From the NCBI RefSeq assembly GCF_000515395.1, contig NZ_KI911782.1, positions 783,090 through 847,089 of the forward strand: a DNA stretch of 64,000 nucleotides, in the 5' to 3' direction. The stretch is from Jiangella gansuensis DSM 44835 (GTDB lineage: Bacteria > Actinomycetota > Actinomycetes > Jiangellales > Jiangellaceae). Numbering within the stretch: the stretch's first letter is position 1; each line of letters opens with the position of its first letter. The translations under genes were made by a program, and so were the position numbers. The notes below the pieces were generated by a model. The model had not been told where the DNA came from. It did not search any database and saw only the letters and a program-made list of their open reading frames with translations. Below, in pieces: positions 31,296-39,403 of the stretch.

Positions 31296-32555
31296 ATGTC
31301 CAGGCGACGTAAGTACGCACCGATCGAACCGCTGAGCGCGTCGACCCACAACCAGGCGCCGCAGCCGCTGGTCGGTACGGACTCCGAAGAGCGCTCCAAC
31401 ATCGGTCTGGAGTACATGACGTACGAGGAGCTCGAGCGGTTCGGGGACGAGCTCGACGGCGTGCGTCAGCGTGTACTCGACGACCTCGGGCAGGCCGACG
31501 CTGACTACATCCGACGGGTCATCAAGGTGCAGCGCGCCTTCGAGGTGCTGGGCCGCGTCGGCCTGTTCTTCCCGTTCTACTGGCCGGTGTTCGTCGCCGG
31601 CATCGCGTTCCTGGCCCTCTCCAAGATCTTGGAGAACATGGAGATCGGCCATAACGTGATGCACGGCCAGTACGACTGGATGAACGACCCGATGGTCGAC
31701 GGCAAGCGCTACGAGTGGGACATCGTCGCACCGGCGCAGGACTGGAAGCACGGCCACAACTACATCCACCACACGTACACCAACATCCACGGCATGGACC
31801 GGGACATCGGCTACAACCTGCTCCGCATTGACGACGGCCAGCCGTGGTACCCCAGCCACCGGTTCAATCTTCCCATCGCGTTCATGCTCATGCTGGTGTT
31901 CGAGTGGGGCGTCATGTACCACGGCGTCGAACTCGACGAGTACCTGGCCGGAAAGATGTCCAAGGAGGAGTTCCAGGCCCGGAAGCGGCGGGCGTTCCGC
32001 AAGATCCGCCGCCAGCTGTTCAAGGACTACCTGCTGTACCCCGCGCTCGCGCTCCCGCTGGTGCCGTTCACGTCGTGGTGGGTGCCGCTGGCCGTGCTGG
32101 GCGGCAACGTGATCGCCAACGTCATCCGCAACATCTGGGCGTTCAACGTCATCTTCTGCGGCCACTTCCCGGCCGACGTGCAGACCTTCGCCAAGCAGGA
32201 CGCCGAGAACGAGACCCGCGGCCAGTGGTACCTGCGTCAGTTGCTGGGCTCGGCCAACATCAGCGGCAGCCGGCTGTTCCATGTGATGACCGGCAACCTC
32301 AGCCACCAGATCGAGCACCATCTGTTCCCCGATATCCCGGCGCGCCGCTATCCCGAGGTGGCTCACGACGTTCGCCGGCTGGTGGAGAAGTACGGCCTGC
32401 AGTACAACACCGGCCGGCTGTCCAAGCAGCTGCTCAGCGTGGCGCGGCAGCTGGCGACGCTGTCGGTCAAGCCGGACGACCCCTACCTGGTGGGCAACAG
32501 CCCGGAGTCCAAGGCACTGCGCAGAGCTCAGCGCGAGCGGCAGCGCGCTCAGTGA
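31296..32555 (+). CDS. Membrane acyl-CoA/fatty acid desaturase (DesA3-like)
   Basis: A 419-residue integral membrane di-iron desaturase. The three histidine boxes are GHNVMH, HNYIHH and HQIEHH, with an additional conserved NIWAFNVIFCGHFP segment between boxes 2 and 3. Hydrophobic segments occur at about residues 88-110, 198-215 and 255-280. It introduces a double bond (delta-9 in DesA3-type enzymes) into saturated acyl-CoA, receiving electrons from the reductase encoded 10 bp upstream. ATG 31296 follows GAGGAGCG. The IS481 element inserted 61 bp after its stop and left the gene intact. Confidence 0.93.
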   Translation: MSRRRKYAPIEPLSASTHNQAPQPLVGTDSEERSNIGLEYMTYEELERFGDELDGVRQRVLDDLGQADADYIRRVIKVQRAFEVLGRVGLFFPFYWPVFVAGIAFLALSKILENMEIGHNVMHGQYDWMNDPMVDGKRYEWDIVAPAQDWKHGHNYIHHTYTNIHGMDRDIGYNLLRIDDGQPWYPSHRFNLPIAFMLMLVFEWGVMYHGVELDEYLAGKMSKEEFQARKRRAFRKIRRQLFKDYLLYPALALPLVPFTSWWVPLAVLGGNVIANVIRNIWAFNVIFCGHFPADVQTFAKQDAENETRGQWYLRQLLGSANISGSRLFHVMTGNLSHQIEHHLFPDIPARRYPEVAHDVRRLVEKYGLQYNTGRLSKQLLSVARQLATLSVKPDDPYLVGNSPESKALRRAQRERQRAQ

Positions 32556-32616
32556 TGGCCGAGTACACCTGACATGGAGACTTCTTGAGCAGTCTCGACG
32601 ACCAAGCGAAGCTAGG

Positions 32617-32645
32617 TGTATCCGGCCATCACGTTGGTGGCAGGC
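32617..32645 (+). repeat. Left terminal inverted repeat of the IS481 element
   Basis: Begins TGTATCCGGCCA; pairs with the right end (33673-33701, inverted TGTACCCGGCCA) with about 6 mismatches in 29. Immediately preceded by the target duplication GCTAGG. Confidence 0.85.
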
Positions 32646-33594
32646 GGCTGATTGGTGGGAGGCCGCCGAGTGCGCTGTGGCGTCGTCGAGTGTTGTAGTA
32701 CTCGATCCAGGGGTCAAGAGCCGCGGCGCGTTCGGTGTTGCTGGTGAAGACCTGCCGGTAGGCCCACTCGGTCTGCAGGGTGCGGTTGAACCGTTCGACC
32801 TTGCCGTTCTGCCACGGGCAGTGCGCCTTGATGAACCTCTGCCCGATGTCCAGCTCCTTGCAGACCTGGCGCAGCGAGTACCGGTATGCCCAGGCGTTGT
32901 CGGTGATCAGGCGTTCGATCCGGGGGATGCCGTGTGCGGCGAAGTAGCCGGCTGCCCGTGCGAGGAAGGCCGCGCAGGTCGGGCCCTTCTCGTCGGGCAG
33001 GATCTCTGAGTAGGCCAGCCGGGAGTGGTCATCGACGAGTGAGTGCACGTAGTCGAACCCGACCCTGGTCGTGCGGTTGCGGGTGGCTTCGCGGTTCTCC
33101 CGGCCGTGGGCGCGCCAGCCGCCGCCGTCGGGGATCTTGCCGATCTTCTTCACGTCCATGTGGACCAGCTCGCCCGGGGCGTCGCGCTCGTAACGCACCG
33201 TCGTGGTCTTCGACGCCCGGATCACCTCACCCGTGAGCGGGTCGCACTCGCGCAGGTAGGGCACGTCGTGGCGGCGCAGGATCCGCGACACCGTCCGCGC
33301 CGGCACCCCCAGCTCGGGACCGATCCAGTCCTGCCCGCGGCGTTCGCGCTGCCGAAGGTCGATGACCTGCTGTTCGATCGCCTCGCTGGTCCGGCGCGGA
33401 GACGAATGTGGACGCGAGGAGCGGTCGTGCAGGCCGGCCACGCCCTCGGCGGCGTAACGATCCAGCCAGGACTTCACACACTTGCGGGAGATGCCCATCG
33501 CCTTGGCGATGTGCGCCTGCGCCCAACCGGCGCGGTGACGCTCAACGATCAACAGCCGGCCCTGGAACGTGGTGCGGGCGTTACGGTGAGACAC
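32629..33594 (-). CDS. IS481-family transposase
   Basis: 321 residues from GTG 33594. N-terminal HTH for end binding (IVERHRAGWAQAHIAKAMGISRKCVKSWLDRYAAEG), a second HTH segment (GPELGVPARTVSRILRRH), then an RNase-H-like DDE core: PGELVHMDVKKIGK (Asp), LITDNAWAYR (Asp) and CPWQNGKVERFNRTLQTEW (Glu), followed by WIEYYNTRRRHSALGGLPP, the typical IS481/IS3-like ending. All three catalytic acids are present and no frame interruption is seen, so the element is probably active. Confidence 0.95.
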   Translation of the reverse strand: MSHRNARTTFQGRLLIVERHRAGWAQAHIAKAMGISRKCVKSWLDRYAAEGVAGLHDRSSRPHSSPRRTSEAIEQQVIDLRQRERRGQDWIGPELGVPARTVSRILRRHDVPYLRECDPLTGEVIRASKTTTVRYERDAPGELVHMDVKKIGKIPDGGGWRAHGRENREATRNRTTRVGFDYVHSLVDDHSRLAYSEILPDEKGPTCAAFLARAAGYFAAHGIPRIERLITDNAWAYRYSLRQVCKELDIGQRFIKAHCPWQNGKVERFNRTLQTEWAYRQVFTSNTERAAALDPWIEYYNTRRRHSALGGLPPISRLPPT

Positions 33595-33672
33595 GAGAGC
33601 CCTCCGGATGGGTCGTGCAGCCTTCGACAAGCCACACCCCACCCGGGGGCTCTCACCTGTTCAACCCGACAC

Positions 33673-33701
33673 GCCCGCTACCAACCTCTTGGCCGGGTAC
33701 A
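33673..33701 (-). repeat. Right terminal inverted repeat of the IS481 element
   Basis: Mirror of 32617-32645, ending ...GGCCGGGTACA. Followed at once by the duplicated target GCTAGG (33702-33707), which contains the TAG stop of the adjoining AraC-type gene. Confidence 0.85.
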
Positions 33702-33702
33702 G

Positions 33703-34389
33703 CTAGGCGGCCACCAGCGACGAGATGGTGGCGCCCGCGAGCGACCGCACCTCGCGGGAGAAATGGGCCTGGTCGGCGTAGCCGCTGGACACCGCGGCCA
33801 GCGCCGACGGCGTTCCGGCGCGGCTGAGCTCCAGCGCGCGATTCATGCGCAGGATGCGTGCCAGCGTCTTCGGCCCGTAACCGAACGCGTCCACGCTGCG
33901 CCGGTGGAGCTGGCGGGCGCTGAGCCCCACCTCGCCTGCGACGGTGTCGACCCGTACGCCCTGCCCGAGCCGACGCGCCACGTGCGCGACGACGCCGTCG
34001 GGCGCCGGGTTCGCGATCAGCCGCGCCGTCGCGACGTCCTCCAGCACACCGGCCGGATCAGGGGCGCCGGCCAGCCGCTCGGCCAGCCGGCGGACGTCGG
34101 CGTCCGGCCACAGCTGGTCCAGCGGCACCCGTTGGTCGCGCAGCAGATGCGCCGGCGTACCGACGACCCGCGGGCCGAGCCCGGCGCCCAGCCGCAGCCC
34201 GACGAACGGCGTGCCCGGTTCCCACGACGCGAGATAGGCGACGGTGTCGGGCCCGGCGACGACCACGCGGCCGTGGATCCACAGCAGGTCGAGGCAGCCG
34301 TCGGGCAGCACCCGGTGCTGCTGGGCCGTCGAGACGGTGGACGACCACGCCACCGCGTCGTGGATGGCCGTCGGTCGTTCGGTGTACAC
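33703..34389 (-). CDS. AraC-family regulator with N-terminal sensor domain
   Basis: A 228-residue regulator. The N-terminal half (RVLPDGCLDLLWIHGRVVVAGPDT) matches the domain found at the start of a large AraC subgroup (DUF6597-like). The C-terminal half is an AraC HTH: RVDTVAGEVGLSARQLHRRSVDAFGYGPKTLARILRMNRALEL, though the second helix-turn-helix (AAVSSGYADQAHFSREVRSLAG) ends slightly short. GTG 34389 is the start. Its TAG stop lies inside the IS481 target duplication, so the protein sequence was unaffected by insertion. The target is unknown. Confidence 0.88.
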   Translation of the reverse strand: MYTERPTAIHDAVAWSSTVSTAQQHRVLPDGCLDLLWIHGRVVVAGPDTVAYLASWEPGTPFVGLRLGAGLGPRVVGTPAHLLRDQRVPLDQLWPDADVRRLAERLAGAPDPAGVLEDVATARLIANPAPDGVVAHVARRLGQGVRVDTVAGEVGLSARQLHRRSVDAFGYGPKTLARILRMNRALELSRAGTPSALAAVSSGYADQAHFSREVRSLAGATISSLVAA

Positions 34390-34426
34390 GCTCTCCGGTC
34401 TACCACCTCGCGGTGACAGACGCCGA

Positions 34427-35263
34427 TCAGCGACGGAAGAGTGCGCGGTAGGACCGCGGGGTCAGGTCTTTCAGCTCGCGGAATCGCCGGTTGAAGTTGG
34501 ACAGGTTCCCGAACCCGCAGGCGGCGGCGATGTCGGCGACGGCGCGGTCGGTGTCGGCGAGCAGCCGGCAGGCCGCGCCGACCCGCAGTTCGGTGAGGTA
34601 GGCGGTGAATGTCCGCCCGGTCGCACGGCGGAAGAAGCGGCTGAACGCTGCAGAGGAGAGGTGAGCGACCGCGGCGACGTCGTCCAGCCGGATCGGGTCC
34701 GGGTAGTGCGCGTGCAGGAAGCCGAAGACCTCGTCCATACGCCGGCTGCTGTCGGGCCGCAGCGCCCGGTAGCCGGGGCTGGCCAGCTGACGGCCGGGCC
34801 CCCGCTCGGCCAGCCGGACGAGGGCGTCCAGCAGCGAGAGCGTGCCGGCGGCGCCGTCGGACGACGTCAGCTCGACCAGCCGGAGGGCGAGCTCGTCGCT
34901 GACGGTCAGCTGCAGCCCGTGGTCGGCGCCGGTGAGCAGCCCGCCGACGGCGCCGAACTCCGGGGCCTCGAACAGGCCGGTGCCGAGGAAGTCGGGCCGG
35001 AAGTGGATCACGGCGGCCTCGTGCCGGCCCGGTGCGGCGGACACGAACGCGTGTGGGACACCGGAGCCGAGCAGCGTCAGCTGGCCGGGTTCGTACGGCT
35101 CGATGTTGTCGCCGACGTAGCGCGTTCCGGTGCCCGCGGTGATCAGGGTCAGCTCGATCTCCGGGTGGAAGTGCCAGCTGAACGGGAAGGCGCGGCTGCG
35201 GTGCAGGTGTCGTTTCCACGACAGCCCGCCCGTCGTGCCGACGTGTTCGAACGCCGCGTGCAT
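34427..35263 (-). CDS. AraC-family regulator with cupin sensor, linked to PhyH-like gene
   Basis: A 278-residue regulator with an N-terminal cupin arm (FPFSWHFHPEIELTLITAGTGTRYVGDNIEPYEPGQL) of the sugar/metabolite-sensing type and a C-terminal AraC double HTH (IRLDDVAAVAHLSSAAFSRFFRRATGRTFTAYLTELRVGAACRLL, then VADIAAACGFGNLSNFNRRFRELKDLTPRSYR). ATG 35263. It is divergent from the phytanoyl-CoA dioxygenase-family gene with a 180-bp gap, a standard regulator-target layout, so activation of that gene is likely. Confidence 0.92.
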   Translation of the reverse strand: MHAAFEHVGTTGGLSWKRHLHRSRAFPFSWHFHPEIELTLITAGTGTRYVGDNIEPYEPGQLTLLGSGVPHAFVSAAPGRHEAAVIHFRPDFLGTGLFEAPEFGAVGGLLTGADHGLQLTVSDELALRLVELTSSDGAAGTLSLLDALVRLAERGPGRQLASPGYRALRPDSSRRMDEVFGFLHAHYPDPIRLDDVAAVAHLSSAAFSRFFRRATGRTFTAYLTELRVGAACRLLADTDRAVADIAAACGFGNLSNFNRRFRELKDLTPRSYRALFRR

Positions 35264-35443
35264 GGGTGCTGAGGATATCCCGGCACATACTGTGTGACGG
35301 AGTACTGCCGCTGGATGGCGCCGATGTGGGCATGAGAGTACCGGAAGTCGTCATCCAGGATGTGGTGGCGAGGGTGCGGCGCCCAGCACCATGTGAAGCG
35401 GGCGCCCATCCCGTAGACCCACACCGTCCGCTGGAGGACACCG

Positions 35444-36262
35444 ATGACCACCACCTCGCCGACCGCGCTCGACACGCCGTACGACATCAGCCCGGACCAG
35501 GTCGCAGCCTTCGACCGTGACGGGTTCGTGCACCTCACCGGCGTGCTCGACCCGAACGTCGTGCGTCAGTACGAGCCGGAGATCACCGACAAGGTCATCG
35601 AGCTGAACACGATGCACCTGCCGATGGAGGAGCGTTCGACCTACAACAAGGCGTTCCTGCAGGTGGGCAACCTGTGGAAGCACAGCGAGACGGTGCGCGA
35701 GCTGGTCTTCTCGACCCGGCTGGCCAAGATCGCCGCCGATCTGCTGGGCGTCGAGGGCGTTCGGCTCTACCACGACCAGGCGCTGTACAAGGAGCCCGGC
35801 GGCGGCATCACCCCCTGGCACGCCGATCAGTACTACTGGCCGTTCAGCAACGACCGGTGCTGCACGATCTGGTTGCCGCTGCAGGAGACGCCGCTGGAGA
35901 TGGGGCCGCTGTCGTTCGCCGCCGGCAGTCACCGCTTCGAGTTCGGCCGCGACCTGCCGATCAGCGACGAATCCGAGGCGGCGCTGCAGGTGGCGCTGGC
36001 CGAGCAGGACCTCCCGGTGGTGACCGAGCCGTTCGCCCTGGGCGACGCCAGCTTCCACCTCGGCTGGACTTTTCACCATGCCGGCCGGAACGTGGCCGCC
36101 GACCCGCGCCGCGTGATGACGGTGATCTACATCGACGCCGACATGGTGGTGGCCGAGCCGACCAACGAGCACCAGGCCGGCGACCTAACGGCATCCTTCC
36201 CGGGTCTGCGCCCCGGTGACCTGGCCGACAGCCCGCTCAACCCGGTGCTCTACCGGCCCTGA
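35444..36262 (+). CDS. Phytanoyl-CoA dioxygenase (PhyH)-family protein
   Basis: A 272-residue Fe(II)/2-oxoglutarate oxygenase. The double-stranded beta-helix shows ITPWHADQYYW (HxD iron ligands), RCCTIWLPLQETPLEMGPLSFAAGSHR (family signature) and LGWTFHHAGRNVAADPRRVMTVIY (distal His and 2-oxoglutarate-binding Arg). Substrates in this family range from acyl-CoAs to ectoine and small metabolites. ATG 35444 follows GGAGGAC. Divergent from a cupin-AraC regulator. It overlaps the convergent PEP-mutase-like gene by 13 bp. Confidence 0.92.
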   Translation: MTTTSPTALDTPYDISPDQVAAFDRDGFVHLTGVLDPNVVRQYEPEITDKVIELNTMHLPMEERSTYNKAFLQVGNLWKHSETVRELVFSTRLAKIAADLLGVEGVRLYHDQALYKEPGGGITPWHADQYYWPFSNDRCCTIWLPLQETPLEMGPLSFAAGSHRFEFGRDLPISDESEAALQVALAEQDLPVVTEPFALGDASFHLGWTFHHAGRNVAADPRRVMTVIYIDADMVVAEPTNEHQAGDLTASFPGLRPGDLADSPLNPVLYRP

Positions 36263-37095
36263 GGGCGCCGCAGCATCAGGGAGTTGACCTCGTCGTAGGA
36301 CAGGCGCGTCTCCACCGCGGTGTAGGTGCCGGACTCGAACAGCTCACGGGCGGCCTGGCGGGCGACGGCGTAGGCCGCGCCCGTCACCGCCGACCCGAGG
36401 CTGACCCGGGCGACGCCGAGCGCGGCCAACTCGGCCACGGTGGGCGAGCCCGGTCCGGCCAGGATGTTCAGCGGCGCGTCCACCTCCGCGACCAGGCGGG
36501 ACACCGTCGGCGCGTCGACCACGCCGGGGACGAAGATGCCGTCGGCGCCGGCGGCGACGTACGCCCGGGCCCGTTCCACCGTCTCGGCGAACCGGCCGGC
36601 AGGGTCGCCGACCGCGCGCAGGTAGGTGTCGACCCGGGCGTTGAGATAGATCGGCACTCCGGCAGCGTCCGCCGCGGCTCGGGCGGCGGCCAACCGGTCG
36701 GTCTGCTCGGCCGCCGGCCGCAGCGCGGCGTCGTCGTCGGGGTGCACGTCCTCGATGTTGACGCCGACGGCACCGGCCGCGAGCACCCCGTCGATGGTGG
36801 CCGCGACGTCGTCGGGGGTGGCGCCGAACCCGCTCTCGAGGTCGGCCGTCACGGGAACGTCGACGGCGGCGGCCACCCGCGCCACCAGGGCGAGCACGCT
36901 GTCGCGGTCGAGGTGGTCGCCGTCGCCGGCACCGAGACTCCACGCCACGCCCGCGCTGGTGGTGGCGACGGCGGACGCTCCGGCAGCCTCGACGAGGCGA
37001 GCGCTGAGCGGGTCCCACGCGTTGGGCAGCAGCACCGGTGTGCCCGGCTGGTGCAGGGCGGTGAACCGGGCCGCCCGGTCGCGAAGAGTGGTCAT
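36250..37095 (-). CDS. Isocitrate lyase/PEP mutase-family protein
   Basis: A 281-residue (beta/alpha)8 protein of the ICL/PEPM superfamily. VLLPNAWDPLSARLVEAAGASAVATTSAGVAWSLGAGDGD, then VPVTADLESGFG (metal-binding Asp/Glu), VGVNIEDVHPD and IYLNARVDTYL (Arg/Asp) are conserved. The lid Cys of isocitrate lyase (KKCGH) is absent, so it belongs to the oxaloacetase/carboxyphosphonoenolpyruvate-mutase-like group with uncharacterised activity. ATG 37095 is chosen over upstream ATG 37119 by family alignment. It lies 13 bp after the SnoaL-like gene on the same strand, so both form an operon. Confidence 0.9.
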   Translation of the reverse strand: MTTLRDRAARFTALHQPGTPVLLPNAWDPLSARLVEAAGASAVATTSAGVAWSLGAGDGDHLDRDSVLALVARVAAAVDVPVTADLESGFGATPDDVAATIDGVLAAGAVGVNIEDVHPDDDAALRPAAEQTDRLAAARAAADAAGVPIYLNARVDTYLRAVGDPAGRFAETVERARAYVAAGADGIFVPGVVDAPTVSRLVAEVDAPLNILAGPGSPTVAELAALGVARVSLGSAVTGAAYAVARQAARELFESGTYTAVETRLSYDEVNSLMLRRPQGR

Positions 37096-37108
37096 GCCGG
37101 GCAGTACA

Positions 37109-37549
37109 TCACCCGCCACCGACAGCGGGGCGTGCTGCCGCCTGTCGCTCCAGGGCGGCGGCCAGCCGCGCGGTGTCCTCGAGCACGTAGTCGTCGACCA
37201 TTCGGCCCCAGCGCAGGCGGACCCACTGGACGCCTTCGTTCGTGTAGGCGCTGCCGTCGGCCAGCGTGGCGGAGATGGTCAGCCGGACCACCACCGTGGT
37301 GTTCCAGGGCCAGCCCTTCACGACGATGTCGGCGGGCCGCAGCCGCAGGCCCGGCAGGTTCTCCTGGGTCTGCTCGAACCAGCGGGCGAAGGCGTCCCGC
37401 CCGCGCAGTTCGGCGCCGTACGGCGGGTCTCCCACGAACCGGAACCGCACGTCGGGCGCCGCCAGGGCCACCGCGAGCTGGAAGTCCCCGGTTTCGGCGA
37501 TGCGGTCCCATAGCCGCCGCACCTTGGCTCGCACGATCCGGTGGTACAC
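37109..37549 (-). CDS. SnoaL/NTF2-like fold protein
   Basis: A 146-residue SnoaL-like domain: KVRRLWDRIAETGDFQLAVALAAPDVRFRFVGDPPYGAELRGRDAFARWFEQT followed by four strands (LRLRPADIVVKGWPWNTTVVVRLTISATLADGSAYTNEGVQWVRLRWGRMVDDYVLEDT). Typical of small isomerase/cyclase-like or binding proteins. The GTG start 37549 has AGAGGA about 7 nt upstream. It is divergent from an HxlR regulator with two palindromes between, so it is probably the regulator's main target. Substrate unknown. Confidence 0.88.
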   Translation of the reverse strand: MYHRIVRAKVRRLWDRIAETGDFQLAVALAAPDVRFRFVGDPPYGAELRGRDAFARWFEQTQENLPGLRLRPADIVVKGWPWNTTVVVRLTISATLADGSAYTNEGVQWVRLRWGRMVDDYVLEDTARLAAALERQAAARPAVGGG

Positions 37550-37571
37550 CGTGGTTCCTCTCGCTCAGCAG

Positions 37572-37594
37572 ATCACTTGCGATTAGCAAGTGAT
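37572..37594. promoter_or_regulatory. HxlR operator 1 (perfect 9-bp palindrome)
   Basis: ATCACTTGC (37572-37580), 5-bp spacer, GCAAGTGAT (37586-37594): exact inverted repeat, 23 bp upstream of the SnoaL-like start. Shares the core CTTGC...GCAAG with the second site at 37619-37636. Confidence 0.75.
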
Positions 37595-37618
37595 AATGGG
37601 ATCAGGCTAGTCACTATG

Positions 37619-37636
37619 ACTTGCGATCCGCAAGCG
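37619..37636. promoter_or_regulatory. HxlR operator 2
   Basis: ACTTGCGATCCGCAAGCG: CTTGCG and CGCAAG arms with a 3-bp spacer, 17 bp before the HxlR gene start. Same core as operator 1, so the same dimer probably binds both and controls the two divergent transcripts. Confidence 0.65.
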
Positions 37637-37652
37637 ACTACGCTGTGACCTC

Positions 37653-38156
37653 GTGGACAGAGATCGCTTCGCCGGTATCGCCTGTTCGGTCGCGCGGGCC
37701 GCGGGGGTCGTCGGCGACCCCTGGGCACTACTGGTCCTGCGCGACCTGTTCCTCGGGCTCACCCGCTACGACGAGCTGCGCCGCGACCTCGGGGTGGCCA
37801 CCAACGTCCTGGCCGACCGGCTCGACCGGCTGGTCGCAGCCGGGCTGGTCACGCGCGAGGCCTACCAGGAGGCGCCGGTCCGGCACGAGTACCGGCTCAC
37901 TGACGCCGGCCGGGACCTGTACGGCGTCGTCGTCGCGCTGATGGCCTGGGGTGACCGGCACCTGGCGCCGGACGGTCCGCCGATGCGGCTGATCCACGAC
38001 GACTGCGGGCACCCGACAGTCCCGACGGTGACCTGCGACCAGTGCGGCGGCGTGCTGACCGACGCCACCGTCAGCGTGCGTCCCGGACCGGGTGGCCGGA
38101 ACGCTCCCGGAACCGCCGTCGTCGCGGAGCGGTTGGCGGGTAGCGTGGCACCGTGA
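37653..38156 (+). CDS. HxlR-family transcriptional regulator
   Basis: A 167-residue regulator. The N-terminal FAGIACSVARAAGVVGDPWALLVLRDLFLGLTRYDELRRDLGVATNVLADRLDRLVAAGLVTREAYQ is the HxlR winged helix, with a conserved Cys at position 11 that in some members senses aldehydes or redox. The C-terminal extension carries DDCGH and TCDQCGG, a possible zinc ribbon. The GTG start 37653 is close to operator 2. Its stop overlaps the ferredoxin-reductase start (GTGA), suggesting co-regulation of a redox enzyme. Confidence 0.92.
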   Translation: MDRDRFAGIACSVARAAGVVGDPWALLVLRDLFLGLTRYDELRRDLGVATNVLADRLDRLVAAGLVTREAYQEAPVRHEYRLTDAGRDLYGVVVALMAWGDRHLAPDGPPMRLIHDDCGHPTVPTVTCDQCGGVLTDATVSVRPGPGGRNAPGTAVVAERLAGSVAP

Positions 38157-39397
38157 CCGCGCAGCCATTCGTCATCGTCGGTGCCGGCCTGGCCGGCGCC
38201 AAGGCGGCAGAGGCCCTCCGCGAGCAGGGCTACACCGGTCCCGTCGTCCTCATCGGCGACGAACCCGACCTCCCGTACGAGCGGCCGCCGCTGTCCAAGG
38301 ACTACCTGACCGGCAAGGCCGAGCGCGACGCCGCGTTCGTCCACGACGCCGACTGGTACACCGACCACGACATCGACCTGCGCCTCGGTCAGGCGGTCGT
38401 CGAGATCGACCCCGACCGGCGCACCGTCACCCTCGCCGACGACACCAGGGTCGGATACGCGCGGCTGCTGCTGGCCACCGGCTCCAGCGCGCGGCCACTG
38501 CGAGTGCCCGGCGCCGACGCCGACGGTGTCCACTATTTGCGCCGCCTCGGCGACTCCGACCGGATCAAGGCGGCCATCGCCTCGTCCGAGCGCATGGTCG
38601 TCATCGGCGGCGGCTGGATCGGGCTGGAGGTGACGGCCGCGGCCCGCGAGGCCGGCGTCGACGTCACCGTCGTCGAGTCCGGCGACCTGCCGCTGGCAGG
38701 CGCGCTCGGCCCGGAACTTGCCCGCGTCTTCGCCGGCCTGCACACCGAGCACGGGGTCACCCTGCGCACCAACGCGCAGGTCGAGCGGTTCACCGTCGAC
38801 GGCTCCCGGGTCAGCGGCGCGGTGCTGGCCGACGGCACCCAACTGCCCGCCGACGCCGTCGTCGTCGGTATCGGCGCGGCACCGAACCTGCACCTCGCCG
38901 CGGCCGCCGGGCTCCGCGTGCGCCGTGGTGTGGTGGTCGACTCCGCGCTACGCACCAGCAATCCCGACATCACCGCAGCCGGGGACATCGCCGAGGCCGA
39001 CCACCCGCTGCTCGGTCCCGGCGTCCGGGTGGAGCACTGGGCCACCGCGCTGAACCAGCCGGCGGTCGCCGCGGCCACCATGCTCGGCCGCGACGCCGTC
39101 TACGACGAGCTGCCCTACTTCTTCACCGACCAGTACGACCTCGGCATGGAGTTCCACGGCCTGGTCACGCCGGGCGGATACGACCGCGTCGTCTACCGCG
39201 GCGACGTTCCCGGCCGCGAGTTCATCGCGTTCTGGCTGCGTGACGGCCGGGTGGTCGCGGGCATGAACGTCAACGTGTGGGACGTCGGCGAACCGATCAA
39301 GGCGCTGATCCGCTCCGGGCAGCTGGTCGACGAGGTCCGGCTCATCCACCCGGACGTGCCGCTCGACCAGATCCTGGAGTCCGAGGAGACTCGGTAG
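38153..39397 (+). CDS. NAD(P)/FAD-dependent ferredoxin/rubredoxin reductase
   Basis: A 414-residue flavoprotein of the rhodocoxin/BenD-like class: FAD motif FVIVGAGLAGAKAAEALREQG, LPYERPPLSKDYLTG (highly characteristic), NAD motif MVVIGGGWIGLEVTAAAREAG, and AAGDIAEADHPL. A C-terminal domain (YDLGMEFHGLVTPGGYDRVVYRGDV) completes the fold. It transfers NAD(P)H electrons to a [2Fe-2S] ferredoxin for a P450 or dioxygenase not present in this window. GTG 38153 overlaps the HxlR stop; the next gene starts 6 bp after. Confidence 0.93.
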   Translation: MTAQPFVIVGAGLAGAKAAEALREQGYTGPVVLIGDEPDLPYERPPLSKDYLTGKAERDAAFVHDADWYTDHDIDLRLGQAVVEIDPDRRTVTLADDTRVGYARLLLATGSSARPLRVPGADADGVHYLRRLGDSDRIKAAIASSERMVVIGGGWIGLEVTAAAREAGVDVTVVESGDLPLAGALGPELARVFAGLHTEHGVTLRTNAQVERFTVDGSRVSGAVLADGTQLPADAVVVGIGAAPNLHLAAAAGLRVRRGVVVDSALRTSNPDITAAGDIAEADHPLLGPGVRVEHWATALNQPAVAAATMLGRDAVYDELPYFFTDQYDLGMEFHGLVTPGGYDRVVYRGDVPGREFIAFWLRDGRVVAGMNVNVWDVGEPIKALIRSGQLVDEVRLIHPDVPLDQILESEETR

Positions 39398-39403
39398 GCG
39401 GCC

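Larger units (their letters stand above)
32617..33701. mobile_element. IS481-family insertion sequence, complete
   Basis: A 1085-bp element with imperfect terminal inverted repeats of about 29 bp (32617-32645 and 33673-33701, about 23 matches) starting TGTA and ending TACA. It is flanked on both sides by the 6-bp direct repeat GCTAGG (32611-32616, 33702-33707), a target-site duplication. It carries one transposase gene on the minus strand. The intact transposase and exact duplication point to a recent insertion. Confidence 0.92.

Noticed and set aside
36250-36262. 13-bp overlap of the PhyH-like and PEP-mutase-like genes as evidence for a sequencing error.
   Set aside because: Both C-termini match normal family lengths; convergent overlaps also occur at 44111-44148 and 29407-29410, so this is ordinary compaction.
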